The position numbers and the translations under genes were made by a program. From NCBI RefSeq assembly GCF_900626135.1, contig NZ_LR130785.1, positions 498,023 to 562,022 on the forward strand: a stretch of 64,000 nucleotides of DNA. Reading direction: 5' to 3'. Source of the DNA: Senegalia massiliensis. GTDB lineage: Bacteria > Bacillota > Clostridia > Tissierellales > SIT17. The number at the start of each line of letters is the position of its first letter. Positions within the stretch are counted from its first letter, which is position 1. Below, piece after piece: positions 1 through 8,902 of the stretch. Under the pieces are notes generated by a model. That model saw nothing but the letters and a program-made list of their open reading frames with translations, made no database searches and was not told the DNA's origin.

Positions 1-681
1 ACAGTCTCTCTAAAGGGATATGAAAATGTTATAGTGGTAAATCCAATATTAAGTAATTATGATATACATCTTTTGTATGAAAAAATTATGGAATATGATG
101 CTCAAGGTATAAGAATAGACATAAAGTCTCTTTTAGATATAATCAAAAAATATTCTACAGTTCACAATGAAAAACTTTTAGAAAAAGAAATATTGCAAAA
201 ATTTTATAAGGTAAATAAAAAGGAGTTTGTTCAGCCAATGTTAAAAGAATTATTAACAGAAGATAGAATAGTATTAAAAGATAGTTTAGATAATTGGGAA
301 GACGCTATAAAAATAGCATCGGAACCTTTATTAAACCAAAAAACAATAACTGATGAATATGTAAATGCAATGATAGATAGTGTTAAGGAACATGGACCTT
401 ATATAGTATTAACAGATTATTTTGCACTGCCACATGCTAGACCAGAAAGTGGAGTTAAGGATATGAGTATGTCTATGCTAATATTAAAAGAACCTGTTGA
501 TTTATTAGGGAAGCCAGTAAATATATTTACTGTCCTTGCTTCTATAGATAATTCATCTCATATAAAAGCTTTAGCTTCATTAACTGAAATAGTTGGAGAC
601 AAAGATAATATTGAAAAGCTTAAATCTAGTAACAATAGTGAAGAAGTAATGAAAATGATAAATAAAGAAGAGGAGGAATAA
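1..681 (+). CDS. PTS-type transcriptional regulator with C-terminal EIIA domain (5' partial)
   Basis: The reading frame is open from base 1, so the gene begins outside the window; the GTG at 34 is internal and not a start. What is seen is the end of a likely EIIB-like module (first ~20 residues), a linker, then a mannitol/fructose-type EIIA domain over the last ~150 residues. The phosphorylatable His lies in the LPHARPES motif (CAT at 433-435). This architecture is typical of BglG/MtlR-type regulators (PRD domains, EIIB, EIIA) whose activity is set by phosphorylation from HPr or a cognate IIB. It ends 3 bases before the IIB gene, so it most likely controls that PTS operon. A free-standing EIIA is possible but the upstream open frame argues for a longer regulator. 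Confidence 0.8.
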   Translation, partial: TVSLKGYENVIVVNPILSNYDIHLLYEKIMEYDAQGIRIDIKSLLDIIKKYSTVHNEKLLEKEILQKFYKVNKKEFVQPMLKELLTEDRIVLKDSLDNWEDAIKIASEPLLNQKTITDEYVNAMIDSVKEHGPYIVLTDYFALPHARPESGVKDMSMSMLILKEPVDLLGKPVNIFTVLASIDNSSHIKALASLTEIVGDKDNIEKLKSSNNSEEVMKMINKEEEE

Positions 682-684
682 TAA

Positions 685-966
685 ATGGAAATTTTAGCGG
701 TATGTGGATTTGGAGTAGGTTCTTCAATGGTTTTAAAAATGACTCTAGACAAGGTATTTAAAGAATTAGGGGTAGATGCAAATGTTCAAACAATGGATCT
801 ATCATCAGCTAAAGGTGCTAAACCAGATGCAATTTTTACTTCTAAGGAAATAGCTAAAGACTTGAGAAATTCAACAACTTCTCCAGTGTATGAAGTGGAA
901 AAATATATGGATAAACAAGAAGTTAAAAGCGCAGTAGAAAAATTTATTAATGAAAATAAAAAATAA
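685..966 (+). CDS. PTS EIIB component, ascorbate/galactitol-type
   Basis: A 93-residue EIIB of the UlaB/SgaB class. The P-loop begins at the N terminus with the phosphorylated Cys7 in the AVCGFGVGSS motif. It receives phosphate from an EIIA, probably the one fused to the preceding regulator since no separate EIIA gene is seen here, and passes it to the sugar bound by the IIC encoded next. A good ribosome binding site (GAGGAGG) sits in the end of the upstream gene. The substrate is unknown: the family name derives from ascorbate but many members carry other sugars, and no ascorbate catabolic genes (UlaD/E/F types) are present in the window. Confidence 0.9.
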   Translation: MEILAVCGFGVGSSMVLKMTLDKVFKELGVDANVQTMDLSSAKGAKPDAIFTSKEIAKDLRNSTTSPVYEVEKYMDKQEVKSAVEKFINENKK

Positions 967-980
967 AAGGAGGAATATTA

Positions 981-2234
981 ATGAGTTTTATAATTGATAA
1001 CCTTTTTAGAAATCCCCCTGTATTATTAGGAATAATAGCAATAATAGGTCTTGCTTTACAAGGGAAAAAAATTGGCGATGTAATTAAAGGTGGTCTTTTA
1101 GCTGCTATTGGAATGTTTATATTGCAGCAAGGTGTTAATATATTAGTTGGGTCAATAGCACCAATAAATGGATTATTTCAAGAAATTGCTGGTGGAGAAG
1201 TAACAGAAGGACTTAACGATATAACATTTACTTCAGAGTTTGGTGGAGAAGTAGGTCTTACAATGTTTTTTGCACTAGTATTACATCTTCTTATAGCTAG
1301 ATTTACACCAATTAAAACTATATTTTTAACTGGTCACTTTTTATGGTGGTTCCCATTTATATTTGTAGCTGCAGGTGTAGAAGGGAATTTAAGTGGAGCT
1401 ACTTTAATAATATTTGCAACAGTATTATCGGCATTATACTGGTCCATAGTTCCATGGTTATTAAAACCTTTTGTTAGTGCTGTTACAGGAGATGATTCCT
1501 TTACACTAGGTCATCCTTCAGGAATTTTAGCTTTAATATCAGGATTTATAGCTAAGAAGTTTGGAAACAAAGAAAGATCAACAGAAAGTTTAAAGATACC
1601 AGAAAGTTTATCATTCTTTAAAGAAGTATCTATTACTGGTGGTATAGTAGTATTTTTAATGTTCTTATTTTTAGGATTAACTGTAGACGGTGCATTTGAA
1701 GCAGAAGCACAACCAATAGTATTTTATGCAATAAATCAAGGATTCATGTTTGGTGCAGGCTTAGTAATCATGTTACAAGGTGTACGTATGTTAGTAAATC
1801 AAATATTACCTGCATTTCAAGGAATATCAGAAAAACTTATACCTAATTCAGTACCTGCATTAGATGCTCCAATATTATTTAACTATAAACCAAACGCAGC
1901 AATTATTGGATTTGTTACAGCAATGGTAGTATCCACAGTAGTTATACTAATAGCTAATAGTTTTAATGTATTTGGTTTGATGCTTATACCTTTAGTTATT
2001 ACAAGTTTCTTTGAATGTGGAGCAGCTGCAGTAATAGGAGAAGGCCAAGGTGGACTTAGAGGAGCAATTATCGGTACCAGTTTTTCAGCAATAGTTATGG
2101 TAGGTTTAGTAGGTATTTCAGCTATAATATACTCTGGTACAATTCAAAACTGGATTTTAATTTTCGGAGGAAATGATCTTTCACTTTGGGGTACAATCTC
2201 TCAATATATAGCTAAATTAATTTCTCTAATATAA
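981..2234 (+). CDS. PTS EIIC membrane permease, ascorbate (UlaA/SgaT) family
   Basis: A 417-residue, highly hydrophobic protein with about ten predicted membrane spans, matching the UlaA/SgaT family in length and in motifs such as the FFECGAAAVIGEGQGG segment near residue 345. It would translocate and phosphorylate a sugar or sugar acid using the EIIB encoded 14 bases upstream. An AAAGGAGG ribosome binding site precedes the ATG. Substrate identity cannot be read from the sequence; the downstream SIS protein suggests that the product is a phosphosugar needing isomerisation or sensing. Confidence 0.9.
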   Translation: MSFIIDNLFRNPPVLLGIIAIIGLALQGKKIGDVIKGGLLAAIGMFILQQGVNILVGSIAPINGLFQEIAGGEVTEGLNDITFTSEFGGEVGLTMFFALVLHLLIARFTPIKTIFLTGHFLWWFPFIFVAAGVEGNLSGATLIIFATVLSALYWSIVPWLLKPFVSAVTGDDSFTLGHPSGILALISGFIAKKFGNKERSTESLKIPESLSFFKEVSITGGIVVFLMFLFLGLTVDGAFEAEAQPIVFYAINQGFMFGAGLVIMLQGVRMLVNQILPAFQGISEKLIPNSVPALDAPILFNYKPNAAIIGFVTAMVVSTVVILIANSFNVFGLMLIPLVITSFFECGAAAVIGEGQGGLRGAIIGTSFSAIVMVGLVGISAIIYSGTIQNWILIFGGNDLSLWGTISQYIAKLISLI

Positions 2235-2247
2235 AGGAAGTGAGTTT

Positions 2248-2988
2248 TTGAAAGCATATAACAGATATTTTAATAAAGTTAAAGAAATATTAGAAATAGT
2301 AGAAGAAAGTGAAAAAGAAAATATAGAAAAAGTAGTAGACTTATTTGTAAAAGCTATAGAAAACAAAAATAGTATATTTACTTTTGGAGCATCACATGCT
2401 GGGATAATATCAGAAGAACTATTTTATAGAGCAGGAGGACTTGCTTTAATAAACCCTATTTTTGAACCGTCAATAATGTTAAACATAAGACCTATCACAT
2501 TTACAAGTGAAATGGAAAGTTTAGTTGGATATGGCGAATTAATAGCTGATAAAGTAGATATAAAAAAAGATGATGTTATTTTATGTCATTCAGTTTCAGG
2601 AAGAAATTCTGTAATGATAGATTTTGTAACTAAAGCAAAAGAAAAAGGAGCTAAGATAATAGGTCTTACTAATGTATCTTATTCATCTCAAGTAGAATCT
2701 AGACATCCATCAGGAAAAAGATTAATGGATATTGCTGATATAGTAATAGATAATCATGGAGAAAAAGGTGATGCTACTATTAAAGTAGAAGGTCTAGAAC
2801 AAAAAGTATCTCCTACATCTACTGTAGTAGGAAGTACAATAGTAAATTCAATAGTTGCACAAGTAGCAGAAGAGTTAATGAATAAAGGTATAACACCACC
2901 AATACTTTTTAGTGCAAACATAGATGGTGGAAAAGAGCATAATAATAAGATATTTGAGGAATATAAAGATTCTATTTATTACCTATAA
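2248..2988 (+). CDS. SIS-domain sugar phosphate-binding protein (UPF0309-like)
   Basis: A 246-residue protein starting at TTG with an AAGGAAGTGAG ribosome binding site. A SIS (sugar isomerase) fold is visible: the FGASHAGIISEE segment (~44-55), the CHSVSGRNSVMIDF motif (~112-125, a Ser-rich phosphosugar site) and GLTNVSYSS (~143-151). It resembles the UPF0309 group, relatives of MurQ/GmhA, which bind or isomerise phosphosugars or cleave ether side chains. It is the last gene of the PTS operon, 13 bases after the IIC gene and followed by a strong terminator, so it probably handles the imported phosphosugar. The exact reaction is not known. Confidence 0.8.
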   Translation: MKAYNRYFNKVKEILEIVEESEKENIEKVVDLFVKAIENKNSIFTFGASHAGIISEELFYRAGGLALINPIFEPSIMLNIRPITFTSEMESLVGYGELIADKVDIKKDDVILCHSVSGRNSVMIDFVTKAKEKGAKIIGLTNVSYSSQVESRHPSGKRLMDIADIVIDNHGEKGDATIKVEGLEQKVSPTSTVVGSTIVNSIVAQVAEELMNKGITPPILFSANIDGGKEHNNKIFEEYKDSIYYL

Positions 2989-3027
2989 AAAGCATTTGTG
3001 GTATTAATACCACAAATGCTTTTTTTA
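2987..3027 (+). terminator. Rho-independent terminator of the PTS operon
   Basis: A perfect long hairpin (AAAAGCATTTGTGGTATT and its complement around a TA centre) followed by seven T residues, starting inside the SIS gene stop. The stem is symmetric and could also terminate leftward transcription. Confidence 0.95.
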
Positions 3028-3038
3028 TAACATTAAAA

Positions 3039-3056
3039 TGTATGCTATCTCATACA
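3039..3056 (+). promoter_or_regulatory. Candidate activator site upstream of sigma-54 promoter
   Basis: Inverted repeat TGTATG-N6-CATACA about 80 bases upstream of the -24/-12 element. It fits the TGT-N12-ACA layout seen for many sigma-54 activators with Fis-like helix-turn-helix domains. It shares TGTAT/ATACA half-sites with the palindrome at 42427-42454. Function is inferred from position only. Confidence 0.45.
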
Positions 3057-3136
3057 CTGTATTAAAATATGCACATAATTTAAAGAGGTAGCATAATTAA
3101 AAGCCTCTATATACTCATTGTTGAGGTTGAATTGAG

Positions 3137-3151
3137 TGGCATAGTACTTGC
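3137..3151 (+). promoter_or_regulatory. Sigma-54 (RpoN) -24/-12 promoter for the atoE-atoDA operon
   Basis: The sequence TGGCATAGTACTTGC has GG at -24 and GC at -12 with correct spacing (TGGCAY-N5-TTGC). It lies 40 bases before the transporter start. Sigma-54 control of fatty acid/CoA-transferase genes (the E. coli atoDAEB operon under AtoC) is established precedent. It requires an enhancer-binding protein; one is encoded at 40793. Confidence 0.88.
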
Positions 3152-3191
3152 ATAATTGTATTTCATAAATAAATTGTAAGGGGGAGAAAGA

Positions 3192-4538
3192 ATGTTTAAA
3201 AAATTTACAAATGCATGTGTAGCAGTAGTACAAAAATATTTACCAGATCCATTTTTATTTGCTGCAATACTTACTTTTATTGTATTTTTAGCAGGTGTTT
3301 TTGTAACAGATCAAAGTCCATTAGCTATGATTGTTCATTGGGGAGATGGATTTTGGGGACTGTTAGCATTTTCAATGCAAATGGCACTAGTTTTAGTAAC
3401 AGGTCATACTTTAGCAAATGCACCTATTATAAAAAAGGGACTAAGAAAATTAGCATCAATACCAAAGACTCCTATGCAAGCAATACTTGCAGTTACTTTT
3501 GTTGCAATAGTAGCTTGTTGGATTAACTGGGGATTTGGACTAGTAATTGGAGCATTATATGCAAGAGAACTTGCAAGACAAATTAAGACTGTAGACTATA
3601 GATTATTAATAGCCTCAGCTTATTCAGGATTCGTAGTATGGCATTCAGGTATATCTGGATCTATACCACTAAAACTTGCAACAGCAGGAGAAGGATTATC
3701 AGAAGCAACAGCAGGAGTAGTGACAAGTCCTATATCAACAAGTGAAACTATATTTTCACCATATAATCTAATTATATTTGGAATAATACTATTAACAATG
3801 CCTTTCATAAACAGAGCAATGCATCCAAAACCAGAAGATGTAGTATCTGTAGATCCAGAATTATTAGTAGATGAAGATTTAAGTGTAGAGGTAGAAAATC
3901 CAACATTTGCAGATAAGATGGAAAATAGCTCTATATTATCTATCTTAATAGGAGCAATGGGACTAGTATTTATAGTTAATTATTTCATAAATAATGGATT
4001 TGATTTAAACTTAAATATAGTTAACTTTATATTCTTATTTTTAGGGATAATACTTCATGGTACACCTAGAAAATTCTTAGATGCTATAATTATTGCAACA
4101 AGAGGAACTGCTGGGATAGTATTACAATTTCCATTTTATGCAGGAATAATGGGTATGATGACTGGACTTAGTCCATCAGGAAGTTCTCTTGCAATAGCTA
4201 TATCAAATGGATTTGTAAGTATCTCTAATGAAACAACATTTCCATTTTTCAGTTTCTTAAGTGCAGGAGTAGTTAACTTTTTTGTACCTTCTGGTGGTGG
4301 ACAATGGGCAGTACAAGCACCAATAATGATGCCAGCAAGTGCAGAACTTGGAGTTTCAGCTGCAAAAACAGGAATGAGTATAGCTTGGGGAGATGCTTGG
4401 ACTAATTTAATACAACCATTCTGGGCTTTACCAGCACTTGGTATTGCAGGACTTGGAGCAAGAGATATTATGGGATATTGTATAATAGATCTCATATATA
4501 CAGGAATAATAATCTCCTTAGGATTAATGTTTTTATAG
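3192..4538 (+). CDS. atoE: Short-chain fatty acid transporter (AtoE/TIGR00366 family)
   Basis: A 448-residue integral membrane protein with about 11-12 spans and the family features VACWINWGFGLVIGA (near 104-118) and FFVPSGGGQWAVQAP (near 360-375). AtoE-type carriers take up short-chain fatty acids such as acetate, butyrate and possibly acetoacetate. The start ATG has a GGGGGAGA ribosome binding site. It is the first gene behind the sigma-54 promoter and is followed after 78 bases by the two CoA-transferase subunits, which would activate the imported acid; the same association exists in E. coli. Direction of transport (uptake or product export) is not decidable from sequence. Confidence 0.9.
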   Translation: MFKKFTNACVAVVQKYLPDPFLFAAILTFIVFLAGVFVTDQSPLAMIVHWGDGFWGLLAFSMQMALVLVTGHTLANAPIIKKGLRKLASIPKTPMQAILAVTFVAIVACWINWGFGLVIGALYARELARQIKTVDYRLLIASAYSGFVVWHSGISGSIPLKLATAGEGLSEATAGVVTSPISTSETIFSPYNLIIFGIILLTMPFINRAMHPKPEDVVSVDPELLVDEDLSVEVENPTFADKMENSSILSILIGAMGLVFIVNYFINNGFDLNLNIVNFIFLFLGIILHGTPRKFLDAIIIATRGTAGIVLQFPFYAGIMGMMTGLSPSGSSLAIAISNGFVSISNETTFPFFSFLSAGVVNFFVPSGGGQWAVQAPIMMPASAELGVSAAKTGMSIAWGDAWTNLIQPFWALPALGIAGLGARDIMGYCIIDLIYTGIIISLGLMFL

Positions 4539-4616
4539 CATAATTTCTAGAAAATGATTTTTTAATGTGATAACATAGTATTGGTAACAAACAAATAAAT
4601 TTTGGGGGTGCAACAA

Positions 4617-5273
4617 ATGAATAAACAAATTTCTATCCAACAAGCTATAGAAAAAATAGAAGATGGAATGACTATAATGGTAGGTGGATTTTTAGCTGTA
4701 GGGTCACCTAACAAGCTTGTGGATGCTTTAGTAGAGAAGAATGTAAAAGATTTAACATTAATAGCAAATGATACAGCCTTTATAGATAAAGGAGTAGGAA
4801 AATTAATAGTAAACAAACAAGTTAAAAAAGTCATAGTAAGTCACATAGGTACAAACAAAGAAACAGGAAGACAAATGAATGAGAATGAATTAGAAGTAGA
4901 GTTAGTTCCTCAAGGAACACTTGTTGAAAGAATAAGAGCAGCAGGGTTTGGACTTGGAGGAGTACTTACACCTACAGGAGTTAACACAATTGTAGAAGAA
5001 GGTAAAAAGAAAATAGAAGTAGAAGGTAAAGACTATTTACTTGAAACACCTTTAAAAGCAGATATTGCACTAATCAAAGGGGACATAGTAGATAAAAAAG
5101 GAAATATCCGTTACGATAAAACAGCAAGAAACTTCAATCCAACAATGGCTACGGCAGCAGATACTGTTATAGTAGAAGCAGATAATTTAGTTGAAATAGG
5201 CGAAATAGATCCAGAAAATGTTATTACACCAAGTCTATTTGTAGACTATATTGTTGATGGAGGTGGAAAGTAA
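4617..5273 (+). CDS. atoD: Acetate/butyrate-acetoacetate CoA-transferase, alpha subunit
   Basis: A 218-residue subunit of a family I CoA-transferase (AtoD/ScoA type), with the N-terminal [15 protein letters not shown] glycine-rich loop and the [12 protein letters not shown] motif. The ATG at 4617 is chosen over an upstream in-frame TTG at 4602 because TTGGGGGTG is the ribosome binding site itself. The enzyme moves CoA between acyl-CoA and free acids. Its stop overlaps the beta-subunit start by one base (TAATG), which favours coupled translation of equal amounts. Confidence 0.93.
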   Translation: MNKQISIQQAIEKIEDGMTIMVGGFLAVGSPNKLVDALVEKNVKDLTLIANDTAFIDKGVGKLIVNKQVKKVIVSHIGTNKETGRQMNENELEVELVPQGTLVERIRAAGFGLGGVLTPTGVNTIVEEGKKKIEVEGKDYLLETPLKADIALIKGDIVDKKGNIRYDKTARNFNPTMATAADTVIVEADNLVEIGEIDPENVITPSLFVDYIVDGGGK

Positions 5274-5932
5274 TGGATAAAAATAAAATAAAAGAAATAA
5301 TAGCAAAAAGAGTAGCAAAAGAGTTTGTTGATGGAGATGTAATAAATCTAGGAATAGGTCTTCCTACACTTGTAGCTAATTATATTCCAGATGAAATGGA
5401 TGTAGTTTTTCAATCTGAAAATGGATTTGTAGGACTTGGTCCAACTCCAGAAAAAGGTTCAGAAGATGACAACCTAACAAATGCAGGTGGCCAACACGTT
5501 ACAGTTAAAAAAGGTGGAGCATTTTTTGATAGTGCATCTAGCTTTGGAATAATAAGAGGTGGTCATGTTGATGCAACTGTTCTAGGAGCTCTTCAAGTAG
5601 ATTCAGAAGGTAGTCTTGCCAATTGGATGATACCAGGTAAAATGGTACCAGGAATGGGTGGAGCAATGGATCTTGTAGTAGGTGCAAAGAAAGTTATAGT
5701 AGCTATGACTCATACTGCAAAAGGAAATCCTAAGATTCTTAAAAAATGTTCATTACCTCTTACAGCAAAATCTCAAGTGGATTTAATAATAACAGAAATG
5801 GGAGTAATGGAAGTAACAGATAAAGGTTTAGTTCTTAAGGAAATAGGACCTGAAACAACAATAGAACAAATTAAAGATGCAACAGAAGCAGAGCTTATAA
5901 TAGATGAAAATCTTAAATCTATGGAAATCTAA
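5273..5932 (+). CDS. atoA: Acetate/butyrate-acetoacetate CoA-transferase, beta subunit
   Basis: A 219-residue beta subunit (AtoA/ScoB type). The catalytic Glu that forms the glutamyl-CoA thioester is Glu49 in the SENG motif, followed by GFVGLGP and the [15 protein letters not shown] signature. Together with the alpha subunit it forms the heteromeric CoA-transferase; in this operon it would interconvert imported short-chain acids and their CoA esters. A terminator follows immediately, closing the three-gene operon. Confidence 0.94.
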   Translation: MDKNKIKEIIAKRVAKEFVDGDVINLGIGLPTLVANYIPDEMDVVFQSENGFVGLGPTPEKGSEDDNLTNAGGQHVTVKKGGAFFDSASSFGIIRGGHVDATVLGALQVDSEGSLANWMIPGKMVPGMGGAMDLVVGAKKVIVAMTHTAKGNPKILKKCSLPLTAKSQVDLIITEMGVMEVTDKGLVLKEIGPETTIEQIKDATEAELIIDENLKSMEI

Positions 5933-5959
5933 AAAAGCAGAGGTCACTCTGCTTTTTTT
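5933..5959 (+). terminator. Rho-independent terminator after atoA
   Basis: Stem AGCAGAG/CTCTGCT with a GTCA loop and a run of seven T. Confidence 0.93.
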
Positions 5960-6004
5960 GTGACAAATTGACAAAATAAAATCATAATTTTATTAAAACT
6001 CTCC

Positions 6005-6033
6005 TTGAGATTAATAACTTTTTGAATTATAAT
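6005..6033 (+). promoter_or_regulatory. Sigma-A promoter of the atp operon
   Basis: TTGAGA (6005-6010), 17-base spacer, TATAAT (6028-6033); the first gene starts 45 bases downstream of the -10. No competing terminator lies between. Confidence 0.82.
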
Positions 6034-6077
6034 AGAATATATATTGTCTAACTATTCAAATATATAGGAGGAGTTAA

Positions 6078-6302
6078 ATGTCTAAGAAAAGCACCTCTAA
6101 AGTTTTAGAAAATATAGCATTAATAGCACAAATAGGTATATCTATGGCAGTACCTATAATTGGAAGTATATTTTTGGGTAATTTTTTGGACAAAAAATTA
6201 GGTACAAATATACTTTTTCTTATAGTGTTTTTAATACTAGGTGTCGGGGCTGCATTTATGACATTATTTAAAATGACTTCAAGGATGAGTAATAGGAAGT
6301 GA
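6078..6302 (+). CDS. AtpZ/AtpI-family small membrane protein
   Basis: A 74-residue protein with two hydrophobic spans (about 13-33 and 42-63) and a short basic tail. Position as first gene of an F-ATPase operon and the GSIFLGNFLDKKLGT motif between spans match the AtpZ/AtpI-like (AtpR-like) family, implicated in F0 assembly and in Mg2+ or c-ring handling. The AGGAGG ribosome binding site precedes the ATG. The exact role is unsettled for the family. Confidence 0.8.
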   Translation: MSKKSTSKVLENIALIAQIGISMAVPIIGSIFLGNFLDKKLGTNILFLIVFLILGVGAAFMTLFKMTSRMSNRK

Positions 6303-6306
6303 TCTA

Positions 6307-6690
6307 TTGAGTTTAACAAAAAATACTGAATACAAAATATTTAGAAGGGTAATAATATTGACGCTTATTATTATAGGTATAATACTACTTGCTATACCAA
6401 ACCCTAAAGATGATATTTTAGGTTTTATCTTTGGAACAATAATAAACTTACTTAACTTTAGACTTATGAGTTTGTCTCTAGCCAAAGCAATGAAGATGCC
6501 ACAAGCGAAAATTATGCCATATGTTGTAGGGAGCTATATGGCTAGATATATAATTTATGGTATAGTGCTTGCTATAGCTGCACTAGCCGACTATTTAAAT
6601 TTTTATACAGTAGTGCTAGGTTTTTTTATGGTCAAAATAGTCATAATGTCTGATACATTTTTTGATACGATCAAAAAAAGAACTAGCTAA
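6307..6690 (+). CDS. atpI: ATP synthase subunit I
   Basis: A 127-residue protein with four hydrophobic spans, starting at TTG with AGGAAGTGATC as ribosome binding site. Subunit I is a chaperone for c-ring assembly in some bacteria, including Na+-translocating enzymes. It lies 4 bases after the preceding small gene and directly before atpB, its usual place. Confidence 0.8.
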   Translation: MSLTKNTEYKIFRRVIILTLIIIGIILLAIPNPKDDILGFIFGTIINLLNFRLMSLSLAKAMKMPQAKIMPYVVGSYMARYIIYGIVLAIAALADYLNFYTVVLGFFMVKIVIMSDTFFDTIKKRTS

Positions 6691-6723
6691 AGCTTTACAA
6701 ACTGAAGAGAGGAGGTCATATAT

Positions 6724-7404
6724 TTGGACAATATCAAGGGGATATTATTTGAGTTTATGGGTAAGGAAATTTACATACACTCAACAGTAATTAATTCATG
6801 GATAGTAGTATTATTGTTGTCCCTATTTGCAATATATGTAAGTAAGAAAATAAAGGCATCAGATCCTACCAAGAAACCCACAGGTATAGTAAATATAGTA
6901 GAAATAATAGTTGTGCAAATAGAAAATCTAGTAAAAGATACTATGGGGCCAGACAAGATGAAATTTGCTCCCTATATTGGAACACTTGCACTTTACCTTG
7001 CAGTAGCAAATTTATTTGGATTAATTGGATTTGATCCGCCTACATCGGATTATAATGTAACACTAGCATTAGCTATAATTACCTTTATATTGACACAATA
7101 TTTTGGTATCAAAAGCAAAGGACTAGGTGGTTATTTCAAAGGATTCTTTGAACCAATACCACTTTTATTCCCAATAAATGTAATAGGTGAGCTTGCAAAC
7201 CCTATATCACTATCATTCCGTTTATTTGGTAATATATTATCTGGTGTTATTATAATGGGACTTTTATATAGTGCAGTAGGTTATTTTGCACCAGTTGTAA
7301 CTCCTGTATTTCATGCTTATTTTGACTTGTTTGCAGGATTAATTCAAACATTTATATTTATTATGCTTACAATGGTATTTGTATCAATGGCAATGGATGA
7401 CTAA
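6724..7404 (+). CDS. atpB: F0F1 ATP synthase subunit a
   Basis: A 226-residue membrane subunit with 5-6 spans. The functional Arg of the stator channel lies in the PISLSFRLFGNILSG motif (near residues 160-175), with the C-terminal span containing the conserved Gln in GLIQTFIFIML. It starts at TTG behind an AGAGAGGAGG ribosome binding site. It forms the ion half-channels next to the c ring. Confidence 0.95.
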   Translation: MDNIKGILFEFMGKEIYIHSTVINSWIVVLLLSLFAIYVSKKIKASDPTKKPTGIVNIVEIIVVQIENLVKDTMGPDKMKFAPYIGTLALYLAVANLFGLIGFDPPTSDYNVTLALAIITFILTQYFGIKSKGLGGYFKGFFEPIPLLFPINVIGELANPISLSFRLFGNILSGVIIMGLLYSAVGYFAPVVTPVFHAYFDLFAGLIQTFIFIMLTMVFVSMAMDD

Positions 7405-7428
7405 GATTAATTTTTTAAAAGATATTAA

Positions 7429-7734
<306 letters not shown>

Positions 7735-7749
7735 AAAATAATAAATTTA

Positions 7750-7779
7750 AAGAGGTGGGGGAACACCTTCCCATCTCTT
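7750..7779 (+). promoter_or_regulatory. Intercistronic hairpin between atpE and atpF
   Basis: Ten-base stem AAGAGGTGGG/CCCATCTCTT (one G-U pair) with a ten-base loop, followed by only a weak T-rich stretch. It could stabilise the upstream atpE mRNA 3' end or act as a partial terminator, helping to make c in excess over the other subunits. Confidence 0.6.
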
Positions 7780-7835
7780 ATTGTTGTAGCTAAAACTAAT
7801 TATAATGGCAGTAATTACTGAAGGGAGGATTATGA

Positions 7836-8348
7836 ATGGTACCTGAAATTCATGTGTTACCTGATCCGTTCAATTTTACACTTCAATTATTAGCAACACT
7901 TGTACTTTTTCTTGTGCTTAGACATTTCTTATGGGATACAGTAAAGGAATTTTTAAATAAAAGACAAGAAAGTGTTCAAAATGATTTAGATAGAGCAGAA
8001 AAAGAAAAAGTGGAAGCTATGAAATTAAAAGAAGAGTATCAAGCTAAAATTGAAGATGCAAAAGGTGAAGGAAAAGAAATTATAGAATCTTCAAGGAAAA
8101 AAGCAGAAGATATAAAAGAAGATATAGTAAATAACGCGAAAAAAGAATCAAATGATATGATAAATAGAGCTAAAAAAGAAATAGAAAGAGAACAAAGACA
8201 AGCAAGAATGGAATTAAAAAATGAAGTAGTAGAACTTGCAATGCTTGCTGCAAGTAAAGTAATAGATAAAAATTTAGATAAAGAAGCCCATGCAGGGATG
8301 ATTGATAAGTTTATTGATGAGGTAGGGGAATCAAAATGGCAGAATTAG
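7836..8348 (+). CDS. atpF: F0F1 ATP synthase subunit b
   Basis: A 170-residue stator subunit: one N-terminal membrane span (about 14-30) and a long charged helix (about 45-150) of heptad-like Lys/Glu pattern, as in all b subunits. It bridges F0 to delta on F1. It overlaps atpH by 13 bases, suggesting translational coupling. Confidence 0.93.
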   Translation: MVPEIHVLPDPFNFTLQLLATLVLFLVLRHFLWDTVKEFLNKRQESVQNDLDRAEKEKVEAMKLKEEYQAKIEDAKGEGKEIIESSRKKAEDIKEDIVNNAKKESNDMINRAKKEIEREQRQARMELKNEVVELAMLAASKVIDKNLDKEAHAGMIDKFIDEVGESKWQN

Positions 8349-8902
8349 TATCTAAAAGATATGCTGAAGCTCTATTTGAAGTAGCCCTGGAACAAGAAAA
8401 CTTAGAAAAATTTAAAGAAGAAATTATTGGAGTATCAGATATATTTGAAAGTGAAAAAGAACTTAAAATTGTATTTGAACATCCAAAACTTTCAACAGAT
8501 GAGAAAAAAGACATTTTAGATAATCTTTTTAAAGATAGAATAAGTGAAGAAGTTTTAAACTTTTTATATATCATAGTAGATAAAGGAAGAGAAAAATATA
8601 TTTCTGATATAAAAGATGAATATATTGTGCTTTTCAATAAAGAATATGGAATAGTAGAAGGTAAAGCTATAACAGCAATTGAAATGACACAAGAAAAATT
8701 AGAGAGATTAGAAAAAGAATTATCTAAAAAATTAAATAAGACAATAAAATTAGAAAATAAAGTTGATTCAACTGTATTAGGTGGAGTACTTGTAAAAATA
8801 GGCGACAAGGTTATAGATTCAAGCGTTAAAGGTACAATCGATGAAATGTCAAGACAACTAAATAACGCTACAGTAACTAAGAAAGAGGTGGAAATGAAGT
8901 GA
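8336..8902 (+). CDS. atpH: F0F1 ATP synthase subunit delta
   Basis: A 188-residue OSCP/delta subunit, with the N-terminal [12 protein letters not shown] motif and the C-terminal [19 protein letters not shown] motif that mark the family. It caps F1 and binds subunit b. It overlaps atpA by four bases (GTGA). Confidence 0.93.
   Translation: MAELVSKRYAEALFEVALEQENLEKFKEEIIGVSDIFESEKELKIVFEHPKLSTDEKKDILDNLFKDRISEEVLNFLYIIVDKGREKYISDIKDEYIVLFNKEYGIVEGKAITAIEMTQEKLERLEKELSKKLNKTIKLENKVDSTVLGGVLVKIGDKVIDSSVKGTIDEMSRQLNNATVTKKEVEMK

Noticed and set aside
3045-3233. 62-residue minus-strand open frame over the sigma-54 promoter region
   Set aside because: No ribosome binding site, odd composition, and it overlaps the promoter, enhancer repeat and the atoE start.
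8311-8808. 165-residue minus-strand open frame in atpH
   Set aside because: Shadow of the real delta-subunit gene; Ser/Phe/Leu-rich as expected for antisense of Glu/Lys-rich codons.
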